Source of the DNA: Benincasa hispida
Taxonomy: Eukaryota > Streptophyta > Magnoliopsida > Cucurbitales > Cucurbitaceae
Length of the DNA: 64,000 nt
Reading direction: 5' to 3'
NCBI RefSeq assembly: GCF_009727055.1
Contig: NC_052349.1
Span: 45,034,071 to 45,098,070, forward strand
Below are positions 48,477-58,740 of the stretch, piece by piece. Position numbers and translations under genes: made by a program. Every line of letters begins with the position of its first letter. Within the stretch, counting starts at the first letter, position 1. Below the pieces are notes generated by a model. It was not told the origin of the DNA. It ran no database searches and was given only the letters and a program-made list of their open reading frames with translations.

Positions 48477-49156
48477 CCAATTTTTTCTAAAATGATATTT
48501 TTAAAATTAAATACTTGAAACGTTAAACAAAATACACTCTAAGTTTGTGTTCAGTTTTTAAACATTTAAATAGATTTTCATGCTAATTTCAACATATACT
48601 CTTGACCAAAATACCTGAATTTTCCACCATAACGTGTTATAAAAAAAGCATGTTTTTTCATACAATGAAAAATATTTGTTTAATAATTAAGAGCGTATTT
48701 GAAAGTGATTTTGAAGTGATTGGTACGAGATCTTTTGGTGAAACAGAAAAAAAAGAGGTCATGAGAGTTTATGAGCATGTTGGACAAGTGTGGAACAGAA
48801 ACACCCAAAGGCAAGGACTTTCGTGTTGTTGTTGCTCACTCGTGCCATCTATACTATATCTCACAACACTCAAACTCTAAGCTCGAGGTTCCTAAATGTT
48901 ACAAGGGATCACATGATTCAATAGGGAACTAGATGAATCATACTCTAATTGTATTGGTTAAGAAAAACTTAGTCCAATATCATGCCATGAAGGATTATAC
49001 CTACATTGTTACTTTCGTGTTAATTTATTGGATATGGATCCTTCGTATATCTCTATAATGATATGATACTCTTCTCATTGGATATATGCTCTTGTGGTTT
49101 TCTATATACCCATGATTTTTTCAACGTGGGACTTTGGTATAATATGTCAAACTCTT
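48477..49156. other. Intergenic stretch without a recognisable gene
   Basis: A 92-codon open stretch at 48602-48880 has no domain. 48880-49145 ends in TCAACGTGGGACTTTGG, a tail motif common in plant LTRs, but no element could be delimited. Confidence 0.3.
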
Positions 49157-49472
49157 GGGAAGGGTTTGGGGCAAGGAGTTATTATAGTCATAGGTTATTA
49201 TAGTTGAATTATAATAGTTTGTGTATTATTTTAGGTTGGATTATAATAGTATGTGTTTGAGGTGTAAACTGTTTTAGTTTGAGGAGGAAATAACAAATAC
49301 TGTAGCAAATAAAAAAAATGAATGTAAAATGTAAAAACCGTAGCAAATAGTAAATATTGTAGCAAATAGGGTTTCAAAATAGTATTAACTGTAGCTAATT
49401 GAAAATTATAAAATAGTATATACTCAAGGTGGTTCTTATGGTCTTAGCATAGTCTTTGCCCAAAATGCCCCC
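49157..49472 (-). mobile_element. MITE, copy 1 of a family with internal CTACAGT..TTACTATTT motif
   Basis: Ends GGGAAGGGTTTGGGGCAAGG and, on the other strand, GGGGGCATTTTGGGCAAAG. The inside (GTAGCAAATAGTAAATATTG, TTTCAAAATAGTATTAACTG) is the reverse complement of the inside of the copy at 56074-56336. No coding capacity. Confidence 0.6.
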
Positions 49473-49819
49473 TTGAGCTTCAACAAGAGTTTATTCTCAT
49501 ACAACCCAACTTGTCTTATTAGGAGCACATTGACTGTCTCATACAAAATCCTATCACTTCTTATTCAACAATCAAGGATTCTATTAGATGGCTAAGTCCC
49601 TAAGTCATGAGTATGTCTCCACATATATCCACAATGATGTGACAGGTCCACTCCAGGTAAAAAAAAAATCCTCATGAATTCATCATTATTATTTTAATCC
49701 AAAAAGCTCATAGAAAAAGCTAAAAACTAAATATAGATAAAATTGAATAAAATGGAAAAAATATGTCCAAAATACTTGGAAAAAAAAAAAAAAAAACAGT
49801 CACAATTTATCAGTTTACC

Positions 49820-50343
49820 GAAACGACCTGTTTAAAACAAAAAATATACATATATGAATAAAGTTGAAGAATTAAATGGGTTCGAAAATGTGTAGCGGTT
49901 CAGATCGTGGTCCAAAGGTTTGAGTGTGGACCGGCTTTCTCTNAGGGAGATGATCAAAAAATGGGAAGCGGGAATCGCAGAATTTTGGCACACAAAATGC
50001 AGCGCCAAACTCCCCCATTTACCAATCACAGATCACTGTCCGTACATCCATCGGGGGCGCTGCGCCTCTAACTACAAATGCAATGAATACCCTCACTCCC
50101 TTTTCAACCCCACTACCCAACTGCTCGCGCCATTTCTTCTTCCAGTACTCCTTAAATCCCTAAAATCCTTTCTTCTTCCCCTTCATACGCTCCCATCTTC
50201 TTCCATTCAACTCTTCCCTTTGCGTATTCTCCTACTTCTTTCCTCTTTAATGTCGTCTTTCTTTTCTTTTTCCTATTCTTTTACCTTTATTCAGCCATTC
50301 GTGTTGTGTATTCCCGCAGATTTATGATTTTTTGAGCTCAAAC
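49820..50343 (+). promoter_or_regulatory. Putative promoter and 5' untranslated region of the SUVH4-like gene
   Basis: Base composition rises and transposon texture ends here. GCGCCAAA at 50002-50009 is an E2F consensus site (TTTGGCGC on the minus strand). CGCGCCATTT at 50126-50135 is close to one. 50105-50320 is CT-rich like many plant 5' leaders. An N lies at 49943. Two short upstream reading frames overlap at ATGA: 50250-50327 (25 codons) and 50324-50335 (3 codons), the second ending 8 bases before the main ATG. No convincing TATA box or transcription start can be placed. Confidence 0.5.
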
Positions 50344-50910
50344 ATGGTTGTCAAGTCGCGGGTACTACGTTCTGCTGCCAATGGAGAGCTGCATTCTCCA
50401 GTAACTCCCGAGGAGAAGCCCAAACGCTCTAAAGTAGCTACGCATGGGAAAAAGAATGCTAAAGCTGCTGCCCCACCGGGGGGAGATGCGGAGATGCCAT
50501 CTCCTTCTCCCGCGAGGAGGACGAGTGCTAGAATTCAGATAAAGCAAGCTGCTGAAAAGGAACTTCTAGTGCGGCAAAGAGCAGAGCTCCTTGATGAACC
50601 AGACAGTGGGAGCAAAAGGAAGAAGACGAAAAGCCAGGTAAAACGTAAGCGTAATGCTTCGAGCGTCAAGGATGAGGTGGGGGAAGGTAAGGGCGAGGTG
50701 GTGGAAGATAAGGCCGTCGTTGTTCCGGTATCCAATGACGTCATTAAATCTAAAGACGGTGATGCGAGTAAGCCGATGGAAGTGTGTGCGCCAGAAAAGA
50801 GTAGAACTGGCGACGATGTTGGTCCGGGTAATATGGTTGAGAAGAGTGACCATGTCAAGGTGAAGGAGACTCTCAGGTTGTTCAACAAGTACTATCTTCA
50901 TTTTGTACAG
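50344..50910 (+). CDS. SUVH4: SUVH4-like exon 1
   Basis: 189 codons, phase 0. Donor TACAG|GTTCGT. Reading on past the donor leaves the conserved HFVQ-EEEKRC junction and soon ends. Holds the basic N-terminus and the LRLFNKYYLHFVQ motif. Confidence 0.85.
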
Positions 50911-53900
50911 GTTCGTCGTGGGGAAACCGGAAATATTACTTTGCCTGAAGTTATTTTGAAATCTTTGCATATTGATGTTTATAGTCAGCTAACTTTTGGT
51001 TATTGTATGTTTATCTAAACCAAAAGGAAGAGGAAAAGAGGTGCAAAAAAGCTGAAGTAGCTGAAAAAGCTTCCAAAAAGTCAAAATCTAAGGTAGGCTT
51101 CTGTGTCGCCCTTCTATCATTCATGAAATTCAATCTTAGTCTTTCTCTGAGTGTCCTACGGTAAGAATTGTTTGTCCATTTGACAACAAAAGATATCTAT
51201 ATCAGACTGAATAAATGGCTGCCTCCAAATTCTATCATCTCGAATTACTAGTCGCATCAAAGAAAATCAAAGAACCGATACTGTGTACACATCAAATAAA
51301 ATCAAAGCACCAATACTATGTACAGCATTAATATTTGATTTTGGATTCGTTTTTTTTTGGGGGTTTAAATCATTCTCTCATTTTTATGTTTTGGATATTT
51401 TGGAACGGACTCTCTTTGTTCAAGCCAAAAATATTTGTCTAAGCAATAAAAATTGCTAATTACTTGAAGTTTTTACAGAAGGAGGCTCCTGTAGAAGACA
51501 CAAAAAACAAATCTAAGCGACCAGATTTGAAGGCAATTTCTAAGGCAAGTTGTTGCACCCATGAAGCCTCTAGAACCTTCTCTCTCTCTCTCTCTTTTTT
51601 TTGTTAATATTGAATTCAACCCTCGGTGTTCAATCGAGGATTTCATGAGTGATCTAGCATGCGATTTTGTTTGACTGATTTGTTGGCTTTGCACATTAAC
51701 TTACAGTTTCTCACTCTAGGAAGTAGAGAAGTATCAAACAGAAGTATAATTATTCCGTTTGGAGTTGACAGAAAAGGGCCCCAATCTGCTCCCTATAATT
51801 TCCACAATTTCAACAATGGTATAATATTGTTCACTTTAAGCACAATCCCTAGTGGTTTTGTTTTTGGTTTTACCCAAAAGTCTCATATTGATGGAGATTG
51901 CTTTCCTCATTTATATATCTACGATTTTCTTGTGTCTTGCGATGTGAGATGAAGGGAAAGATCATAGATATATAAATGAAGAGTTCAGTTTCGACAACCT
52001 TGTGAAGTTGTGAGATGCGAAAGATTGGGTGGATCTTGTAATGAGTGAGTGAGAGGTCTCCTTGAATAGAGTATCTCGATGGATGTTGATCCCCTTCACG
52101 TACTGATTGGCACAACTTATTTAACTCATCATCTTGCTCAATTTGGGTGGAAAAACAGTGCTATTAATCCTCGTATTTATGCTTAGAGCCTTCAATCCCA
52201 TGATTGTCGGCAATCGTGAGAGAGCATCAACCTCTGTATTATCTATCTTGCACTTATATTCAATCACAATATCTCATTTTGGCGAGCCATTTTTGATATT
52301 CTTTGGCCATTACCAGTTGTTTCAACAAATTTTTTTGATTAGTATGCGTTGTGAACCATCGGCCAAATTGGTAGGGATGCCACTTTTGCACTGCTAAGAC
52401 TATGGTGATCAGCTTCCCTTCATGCATAGCTTTCATCTGTTGTGTTGGAGTAAGGCTCGATTAAAGGAAACAATTGGTTATTTGTTTTGCATTAACATTG
52501 CAGCCACCTCGATGCCGGAGGTGTCTATTTTGACTTCAAAAGGAATATTGAAGTCAGAGTCCCAAAATTAAAATTTCCATCATAACAACCTTTAAATTTT
52601 CAAAAGCTTGTTGCTCGTTCCACAAAATCCCTTTTTAGTTGTTGAGTTAATGGGAAAGAGATCACACCATATTGAGCCATGAACTTGTGGTAATATCTCA
52701 TCAATCCCCAGAAACCATGCAATTCCTTAATTATTATGGGTGTAGGCCACTATTGCATAGCTTCTACTTTGAAAGGATCGATTGACACACCCTTAGTAGA
52801 CACTAGATGCCCTAGGTATTCCACCGTAGTACCTGCAAAAGCACATTTGGGATTTGCCACCAATTGATTTTAAGTCAAAATCTCTAAGACCAAAGCCAAA
52901 TGGTGTGCATGATCTTGAATCGAAGGGCTATAACTAAGTATATCTTAAAGAAAGCCAAAAGGCATCACAAGAAATTCATAGTACCCCTCATGACTTCGGG
53001 ACATTGTTTTGTAAATGTCCATAGAAGTGACTCGAATTTGATGGTATCCCGACTTTAAATTGATCTTTGAAAAAATGATGACGCCATCTAACTCATTTAA
53101 CAATTCATCCACGACCAGGATCGGATATTTATTTGGTATTGTCACATTGTTTAAGGGCGCGATAGTCAACACAAAATTGCTAGCTGCCATCCTTTTGAAA
53201 TTGAGGGTAATGATATGGGCGCACATTGACTGACCTTACCTTCGGTCAAAATTCAATGGTGTGATCTCGATTCTGGTTAGCTTCGGACTGGAAAGGCAAA
53301 GCTGTTCAAGTAGAAGACGAGAATGTGCAAGCAGAGGAAGATAGAACCCTACGGGTTGGGGCCCTGAGATATTTAGTTGCCCCCAAAAGGATGTAGGAGA
53401 AGAAAAGGGATCCCACGGAGGCGGACTGATGTATGTTGATGCTTGGGTCAACTATAGATCGGCAAAAAGTATCATGGTCGATTCGAGGGCCTACTAACAA
53501 AATTCCTATGGGCCCACACAATCACCTTTTCTCATCCTTACGTAGCAGAAGTACATGATTATTCTCACGCTCCATCATTTTTCCCATTTTGTCCCATGGT
53601 CGTGCCTCTCTTTCTTTGCCGAGCATATTCCCTCTTAGTCAATTGAGGCCTATCATTGTCTTCATCATTACATGTGAGGATAATATCATCAACATATCCA
53701 ATCAGCACAACAACTTTGTCATTTCTATTGTGCTCATGAAACATGGTATGATCTACTGGACTTTGAAGAAAACCATAGCTAATGAATGCAAAATGTTTAA
53801 ACAATGATCTAGGAGATTGTTTTAGGCTGTAGCGAGATTTCTTTAGTCTGCAATCTGCACATTTTGTTATTTTCAAGATCCATCTTAAACCTTGGAGGTA

Positions 53901-56900
53901 AATTCATAAATACTTCTTCTAGATCTTGATTGAGAAACACAATCTTAGCATCAAGTTGGTGGAGGTCAATCTAAATTGCCAACAACATATAACAACATTC
54001 TTTTCTAATCGATTTAGTTTTAGCAACAGGGGCAAACATTTTATGATAACCAATTGCATGGGTTGAGTAAATACTTTAGCAACCAATCTAGTTTTTTACT
54101 TTTCAACACTACATCGACATTCCATTTTATAGTAAAAATCCACATGCTACTGTTTTTCTATTCTTCAGTAAATCTACAATGTCCATTGTGCCGTTTTGTT
54201 TTAGAACACTCATCTCCTCTAGAATACTTCTTTTCAATTAGAATTATTCAAGGCCTCCCGTATATTCCTTGGGAAAAAAAAGTTGGTTATCCTAGAAGTA
54301 AAAACTCTATGATCAATCTACTATCTTTTGTACAAAAGATAATTTGACATGAAAGGACAAAGCGATCTAGGACAAATGATACTAGGAAGGGGAGTAGAAG
54401 TGTTCCGAAAATTATCTTCAAAGTTTGGAAATCTCCTCCTAAAGAGATTTTTGGGTAAAAAATAATTGGTTGTCCAAAAAAAGGTGCATCCATATTCACA
54501 CAGTTGTTCTCTGTTTTCTGTGTTGGAGTTTGGGTTCTTGGTGTTCTTGGCCTTGTGGTTTCTAGCTGCCTTCAACCTCTGTTGCTGTCACTTTTTAGTT
54601 TTGGTGATTCCAGAGTGGTATTTGGATTTCTTTGGTTTTTCTTAGTTTCTTTCGGAATCACTGAATTATTTTGTTATGCTCGTTAGATCACTTATTTTTT
54701 ATGCTTTCTTTTATTGCTTTCTTTATTTCACTCCATGTGAAGTTTGTCAGCTTAAGCATTAATTTTTTTTCATTTCATCCATGAATTTTTTTGTTTCCTG
54801 TTTAAAAAAACTGGGTAGGGAGGGTTAATTTACAGCAAAAGAATAATGATAAAATAGATGAATCTAATTTTCTAGAAAGTTTTTACGCTTATGAGTTCTT
54901 ATGCTCATGATAATGGAAAGTTTGTAACTTAATTCAATGTCCCCTCACTCATTTTGCCTTTTTCTTGTTTCTAAAACCTACTACAGATGTTGGAGGCAAA
55001 TGAAATTTTGAACCATGAGAAAAGAATTGGCAACGTTCCAGGTTGTTTATTGCTCTTGAAAATATTCTCTTTTACTGTTGGTTTGGCCTTGTTTGTGGTG
55101 AATGGATGATGGGGGATAGCTTCGTGGTGCACATATGAAAATATTGAAAGAACTGAACGATCATTTTTGTTACTTTCAGTTTAAGGCAAAATCTACCTAG
55201 ATCACACAAGGACTAGCATCCTTGAACTATTTCTTTTCGTAGGTTTCTTCTTTTGTACTTCATTTGTCTTAATGAAAGCTAATCAAGTAACAAAAAATCT
55301 GAGTAGATTGAAGTAACCAGCAGTAGCAATAACCATGCATGGTCCCATTTAGTAAGAATTCAACCCCAAGCTAAGGAGATTAATAGAACTCTTTTAGATT
55401 GATTTTATTACAAGGTGAGTGAAACGGAAGGTAGTTGAGATATTCAAATTATTATAGTTTTAACTTGATAAGCATCGGTCCCAATTCTTTAGATAATTTT
55501 GAAAATGCAGAATTCCCCCTTCCACCACCACCATTCTCATTGAGAAACAGAGAAAGAGATAAATACAATTGAATAGTATTGGTCTGACATCCACTCTAAA
55601 GTCAAAGGTGTCTAAAAAAGAGATCTTCATAGTATGTGTAATCATGTACTTAAAAGTCTCCTTGGAACTCATGTATAAGGATATGATGAAGGTGCTATGA
55701 GTGGGTCAACCTAGTTGAGATATCTTGGTGCACCTACTGATCTTTCTTTCTCTTTTATGTTCTCGTGTTTTTCTTGCTATTTTGTTTCATTGTATTTTGA
55801 GCAACAACCTCTTTTCATTATAACAATGAAAAGTTCTGTTTTCGTTTTAAAAAAAGAACATTTATAAAACACGGACTTTCAATCATTTGCAATCATGAAG
55901 GGGTGGAGGACTATAAATCAAAGAAAAGGAAAAGGTGAACTCTCAAATTGGACATGAAAAAGGCATTCGATTAGTTAGATTGGAATTTTCTTGAAAAAGT
56001 GTTTTTTCTAATGAACTTTAGTCCAAAGTGGGTCAAAATGGATCGATCTTTGCATATGAGAACCCAAATATTTGGGGTGTGTTTGGGGCAAAGATTATCC
56101 TAAGACTAATAACCATCTCTTGTTACAATAAATACTATTTTGTATTCCTCAATTAGCTACAGTCAACACTATTTCAAAACCTCTATTTTCTATAGTATTT
56201 ACTATCTGTTGCAGTTTTTATTATTTAGCATTCATCATTTTTTTTTTATTATATGTTATAGTGTTTACTATTTCAAAATAGTATACACTTCAAACATAAG
56301 GACTATAGTAACCAACTCTTTCCTCCAAATGCCTCCTTGGTCTTTATTAATGGCCATCCTTGAGCCCGTATCAATGCCATTAGAGGTAGACAAAAGGATT
56401 CCCTTTCCCCTTTCTTTTCCTTTTAGTTAGCAAAGTTCTGAATGCTTTAAACTCTCTTGTGCATAAGAATGGGGTCTACAAAGGTTTTCTCGTTGGAAAA
56501 GATAAAGTACATGTATCAACCTTATAGTTCGTGGATGACACTCTATTATTTTGCAAAGCTGAGAATGCTCTGCTGGATTCACTCATTCACGCTATTGAGT
56601 TCTTTGAGTGGTGTTAGGTTCAGAAAGTAAACTTAAATCAGCTTTGTGTGGTGTTAATATTGATGAAGGCAAGCTCTCTGCTTGTTTCAGAACATATTAA
56701 TGGATCATGGTTAACCCTCACGACACAAAGGAGTTTTTGGGACCAACTTATTGTTGGAACCTGGTATGTTTTTGGACAAACAACACTTGTGCAATATTGA
56801 TCTGAACTTTGGGTGGACAGACATGATAGTTTCTTCATCGAATATTCAAATCCACCGAGGATTTTTGGATTTACGTTTAACTTTATTACTCTGTTGTAAT

Positions 56901-58740
56901 CAATGGCAACCCCTAAAACTTCAAAGTCATTTGTTTATCTCTTTGTTGCACTTTGAACTTTCCTTTTGTACTTCCTTTGAAAGAGCCCTCTTTTTGTATC
57001 TCTTTGTATTATTTCATTCATCAATGAAGTCGTTTCTTATTCAAGAAAAAAAAAAAAAATTGATGAAGACAATGTCTTTGCAACCTCTTCTCGCCTGAAG
57101 TGTAAATTGGAAAAGCTTTCCTTTATTTATTATGGTTTACCACTTGGTGGTTATCCTAAGTAAGTCTCCTTTTGGTTGCCAATCATTGATTAATTCACAA
57201 AATTAGACAGTTGGAAAAGATGTAAGTTATTTCGAGGAGGCCGAATCACTCTTTGCAACATAGTTTTGCCTAATTAACCTATCTATTCTCATTCTTCCAG
57301 ATTCAGTGAAGCATTACCAATTCTATTTGGGAAAACATACTTCAGATTTTGGTCGGCCCATCATTCCAAGGCATTTTCAAATTATTCTATTCATGATATT
57401 AGTTTGAATTGGAATGCTTTTATCTTCTCTGTTTAACTTAGATTTATCTTCTATTTTTAGTTATGGTTTCTTGTTTTTTGAGCATTAGACTCGTTTCATT
57501 ATATCAATGAAAGATCTCATTTCCTTTTCCGGAAAAGAAACTACATATGTTATAATATGCAGCAGCAGTGTTTATGTCCCATTTGGATAAGGAAAGAACA
57601 CAACACCAAATTAGAGGATAGAGCCTTGAATCATTCCTGATATTATTGAAGTCATTAATCTCTTCTAAAGAAACTGTAACAAACTTTCCAAGGATATCAC
57701 TTTGTGGCACGCTGGGGTGCATGCCATTTTCTGGAGAATTAATTTGGAGTGGGGGGAACAATAGTATTTTTTGAGGGCTTGAGAGATCATCGGTGAGGTT
57801 TGACCCTTTGTCTTTATGGGCTTCTGTAACAAAGCCTTTTTGTAATTATTTGATAGGGTCTAATTTCTCTTGATTAAGGTCCTTTTGGTCCCTTTTTGTG
57901 ATTTTTTTTTTTTAAATTGTATAAGTATTTCTTGTATTCTTTCATTATATCTCAATGATTCGTCATGAAAAATGTTGAAAATTACTCCCTCTTTCTCACC
58001 TTTGTATTTTGTTTTCCGGCTCTTTTACCTTTATATTTATTTATTTGATGTCTATGTTTGAATTAGGGCTTTTACCATTCTCAAATGAAGCTGGAAGTCT
58101 AGTTGAAAGAAAACTTAGTTTGATATTTTTCTTTAAAAAAACTGTATGGAAAACTACTCTTCATGCATGAAAGAATACTAACTGACAGTATAAAAAGGTG
58201 ATCGGATCTCCAAATCTCGGAATGTTGGTTGTGTGTGCCTTTACACACAGGCAGTCCTGTTAAAACATGTTGCCATGTGGGGTGAACCACATAGATTGTT
58301 GGGTTGTATGCACCTCGTGTTCTCAGTTCTCCAGTGGTTGGATTTCAGATGACGCTTAAGATGCTTCTAGTATGGGAGATAAATGACTGATTGTTATTCT
58401 GAAAAGGTGACCCAAACTCCAAATCTTAGTTCTGAAAATACTAATGGTTGTAGGAAAAATCTTGGTGCCCTGATACCATCTGGTCACTTGATGTTCGGGA
58501 GAAAAACACCTTACCGATGCCCATTTACTAATCCCCTAAAATAAAGAATATAAATTAGAAAACAATATAACTGCAGGTCTTATAACTAAGTTATTTACGA
58601 TATCATATACTAATTAATATGCTGTAGCAGGTATCAATATTGGGCATCGGTTCTATTCAAGGGCTGAAATGGTAGCTGTTGGGTTTCACAGCCATTGGCT
58701 GAATGGAATTGATTACATGGGGCAGTCATACAGCAAAATG
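50344..58740 (+). CDS. SUVH4: Histone H3 lysine-9 methyltransferase, SUVH4/KRYPTONITE type, 5' part (exons 1-5)
   Basis: The enzyme methylates H3K9 in the nucleus and, in Arabidopsis, works with CMT3 to keep non-CG DNA methylation on transposons. Exons 50344-50910, 51027-51092, 51479-51544, 54987-55041 and 58631-58740 join in frame to 288 residues. Residues 1-189 are poorly conserved and basic, with a nuclear-localisation-like SGSKRKKTKSQVKRKRN (88-104) and KETLRLFNKYYLHFVQ at the end. Residues 190-233 are Lys-rich, ending KRPDLKAISK. 234-251 lead into the SRA domain, which begins GINIGHRFYSRAEMVAVGFH and SHWLNGIDYMG (from 252). SRA reads methylated cytosine. The remaining SRA, pre-SET, SET and post-SET parts must lie beyond 64,000. 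No stop or frameshift is seen, so the gene looks intact. SUVH4 rather than SUVH1/5/6 is chosen because of the VGHRFYSRAEM..NHWLNGIDYM type sequence. The start is the first in-frame ATG; TTG at 50332 is not a start. Confidence 0.85.
51027..51092 (+). CDS. SUVH4: SUVH4-like exon 2
   Basis: 22 codons, EEEKRCKKAEVAEKASKKSK and SK, phase 0. Acceptor CCAAAAG|GAAGAG, donor TCTAAG|GTAGGC. Intron 1 is 116 bases. Confidence 0.8.
51479..51544 (+). CDS. SUVH4: SUVH4-like exon 3, with GC donor
   Basis: 22 codons, KEAPVEDTKNKSKRPDLKAI then SK, phase 0. Acceptor TTTTACAG|AAGGAG. The donor is AAG|GCAAGT. No GT donor nearby keeps the frame with exon 4. Intron 2 is 386 bases. Confidence 0.8.
51545..51550 (+). 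other. Non-canonical GC splice donor of intron 3
   Basis: AAG|GCAAGT matches the strong consensus of GC-AG introns. With the acceptor at 54985-54986 it keeps phase 0 and the conserved protein order. Confidence 0.75.
51551..51967 (+). other. Intron 3, 5' part
   Basis: A CT microsatellite at 51579-51595. From about 51830 to 51960 there is a short LTR-like piece (CCCAAAAGTCTCATATTGATGG in two parts, TATATCTACGATTTT). No coding region. Confidence 0.4.
51968..53235 (-). pseudogene. Ty3-gypsy pol remnant in intron 3 (RT and RNase H; integrase core deleted)
   Basis: Minus strand. 53226-52945 gives the RT: NKYPILVVDELLNELDGVII, FSKINLKSGYHQIR and HEGYYEFLVMPFGF. The next piece (from 52940) starts only at DILSYS, so the loop with the catalytic Asp pair has been removed by a deletion. 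TTVEYLGHLVSTKGVSIDP, WPTP, LHGF-stop-GLMRYYHKF and PLTQQL follow (52880-52650), then RNase H remains to about 52150. At 52115-51970 YSIQGDLSLTHYK is joined to HPIFRISQLHKVVE, the C-terminal HPVFHVSQLK motif of gypsy integrase, so the whole integrase core is deleted. It lies antisense to the host gene. Confidence 0.85.
53236..53564. other. Intron 3: unassigned stretch between gypsy and copia pieces
   Basis: Two overlapping open frames on the minus strand show no domain that I know. Its position between two pol fragments of different superfamilies suggests leader or LTR remains. Confidence 0.3.
53565..54050 (-). pseudogene. Ty1-copia reverse transcriptase fragment in intron 3
   Basis: Minus strand from about 54040: FAPVAKTKSIRKE, LHQLDAKIVFLNQDLEEVFM and PPRFKMDLE, then (53876-53640) CRLKKSRYSLKQSPRSLFKH, SPVDHTMFHEH and VVVLIGYVDDIILTCNDED. 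The YVDD catalytic loop is intact. The frame then leaves copia homology at about 53640. It is of another copia lineage than the copies at 1-46,000. Antisense to the host gene. Confidence 0.85.
54051..54986 (+). other. Intron 3, 3' part
   Basis: No gene seen. A 20-base perfect palindrome at 54322-54341 (TATCTTTTGTACAAAAGATA) and T-rich stretches. The open stretch 54504-54686 is hydrophobic by base bias only. Ends with the acceptor of exon 4. Confidence 0.4.
54987..55041 (+). CDS. SUVH4: SUVH4-like exon 4
   Basis: 18 codons plus one base: MLEANEILNHEKRIGNVP. Acceptor CTACTACAG|ATGTTG, donor CCAG|GTTGTT. It bridges the RPDL motif and the SRA domain as in the family. Intron 3 is 3,442 bases. Confidence 0.85.
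55042..55924 (+). other. Intron 4, 5' part, with a LINE 3' tail
   Basis: 55741-55856 has the typical end of a plant L1-type LINE: TTGTATTTTGAGCAACAACC, TTTTCATTATAACAATGAAA and an A-rich tail. The rest (55042-55690) shows nothing recognisable apart from T-rich intron sequence. Confidence 0.45.
56074..56336 (+). mobile_element. MITE, copy 2, nested in the LINE
   Basis: Ends GGGGTGTGTTTGGGGCAAAG and, on the other strand, GGAGGCATTTGGAGGAAAG. The inside (CAATTAGCTACAGTCAACAC, AGTATTTACTATCTGTTGCA) matches the copy at 49157 in inverse orientation. It splits the LINE RT frame. Confidence 0.65.
56669..57058 (+). mobile_element. 5'-truncated LINE with poly-A tail, nested in the older LINE
   Basis: A block of 390 bases ends in an A tract (57046-57058). 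It is flanked by ATTGATGAAG at 56659-56668 and 57059-57068, an exact 10-base target duplication. Taking it out rejoins the older LINE frame at NIDE..D. Only the 3' untranslated end and a little coding sequence are present, as in most LINE insertions. Confidence 0.75.
57401..57990 (+). pseudogene. Further LINE 3' pieces in intron 4
   Basis: 57433-57535 is a LINE tail (TTGAGCATTAGACTCGTTTC, TATATCAATGAAAGATC, A-rich end). 57560-57860 reads in broken frames like the C-terminal part of a LINE polyprotein (FEGLERSS, LSLWASVTKPFCNYLIG), followed by a second tail at 57920-57985. Whether these belong to the RT at 55925 is not certain. Confidence 0.6.
57991..58630 (+). other. Intron 4, 3' part
   Basis: No gene or element that I can delimit. 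Ends TGCTGTAGCAG, the acceptor of exon 5. Confidence 0.4.
58631..58740 (+). CDS. SUVH4: SUVH4-like exon 5, start of the SRA domain
   Basis: Completes a Gly codon, then INIGHRFYSRAEMVAVGFHS and HWLNGIDYMGQSYSKM. Acceptor TGTAGCAG|GTATC, donor AAAATG|GTAAAAG. Intron 4 is 3,589 bases. Intron 5 runs past the window edge; no LPLAVAIVMSG-type exon is found up to 64,000. Confidence 0.9.

Larger units (their letters stand above)
55925..57400 (+). pseudogene. LINE (L1-type) reverse transcriptase remnant in intron 4, interrupted twice
   Basis: Plus strand. 55935-56045 gives LKLDMKKAFD-stop-LDWNFLEKVF and PKWVKM. After the MITE (56074-56336) it resumes with FINGHP..ARINAIRGRQKDS and SPF (56345-56420), then KVLNALNSLVHKNGVYKGFL, VGKDKVHVSTL-stop and FVDDTLLFCKAENALLDSLI (56430-56600), the F-A/V-DD catalytic motif of LINE RT. 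The nested LINE (56669-57058) interrupts at NIDE. Then LKCKLEKLSFIYYGLPLGGY (57095-57165) and WKRCKLFRGGRITLCNIVL follow to about 57300. Stops throughout. Same strand as the host gene. Confidence 0.85.

Noticed and set aside
48602..48880. 92-codon open frame upstream of SUVH4
   Set aside because: No domain, AT-rich, no gene-like context; probably chance.
49920..50247. Long open frame before SUVH4 (up to 135 codons when read from a TTG)
   Set aside because: Contains an N, begins at a non-ATG codon and is CT-bias driven. Only the last 25 codons from the ATG at 50250 are kept, as a possible upstream ORF.
50332..50343. Earlier start of the SUVH4-like protein (four more codons)
   Set aside because: The first codon is TTG; the first ATG in frame is at 50344.
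50535..50970. Open frames on the minus strand of SUVH4 exon 1
   Set aside because: Shadows of the coding exon without recognisable domains.
54322..54341. 20-base perfect palindrome in intron 3
   Set aside because: Short, AT-rich and single; no context to suggest a function.
54987..54989. ATG at the start of exon 4 as a true translation start
   Set aside because: It follows a good acceptor and continues the conserved frame of exon 3, so it is an internal Met.
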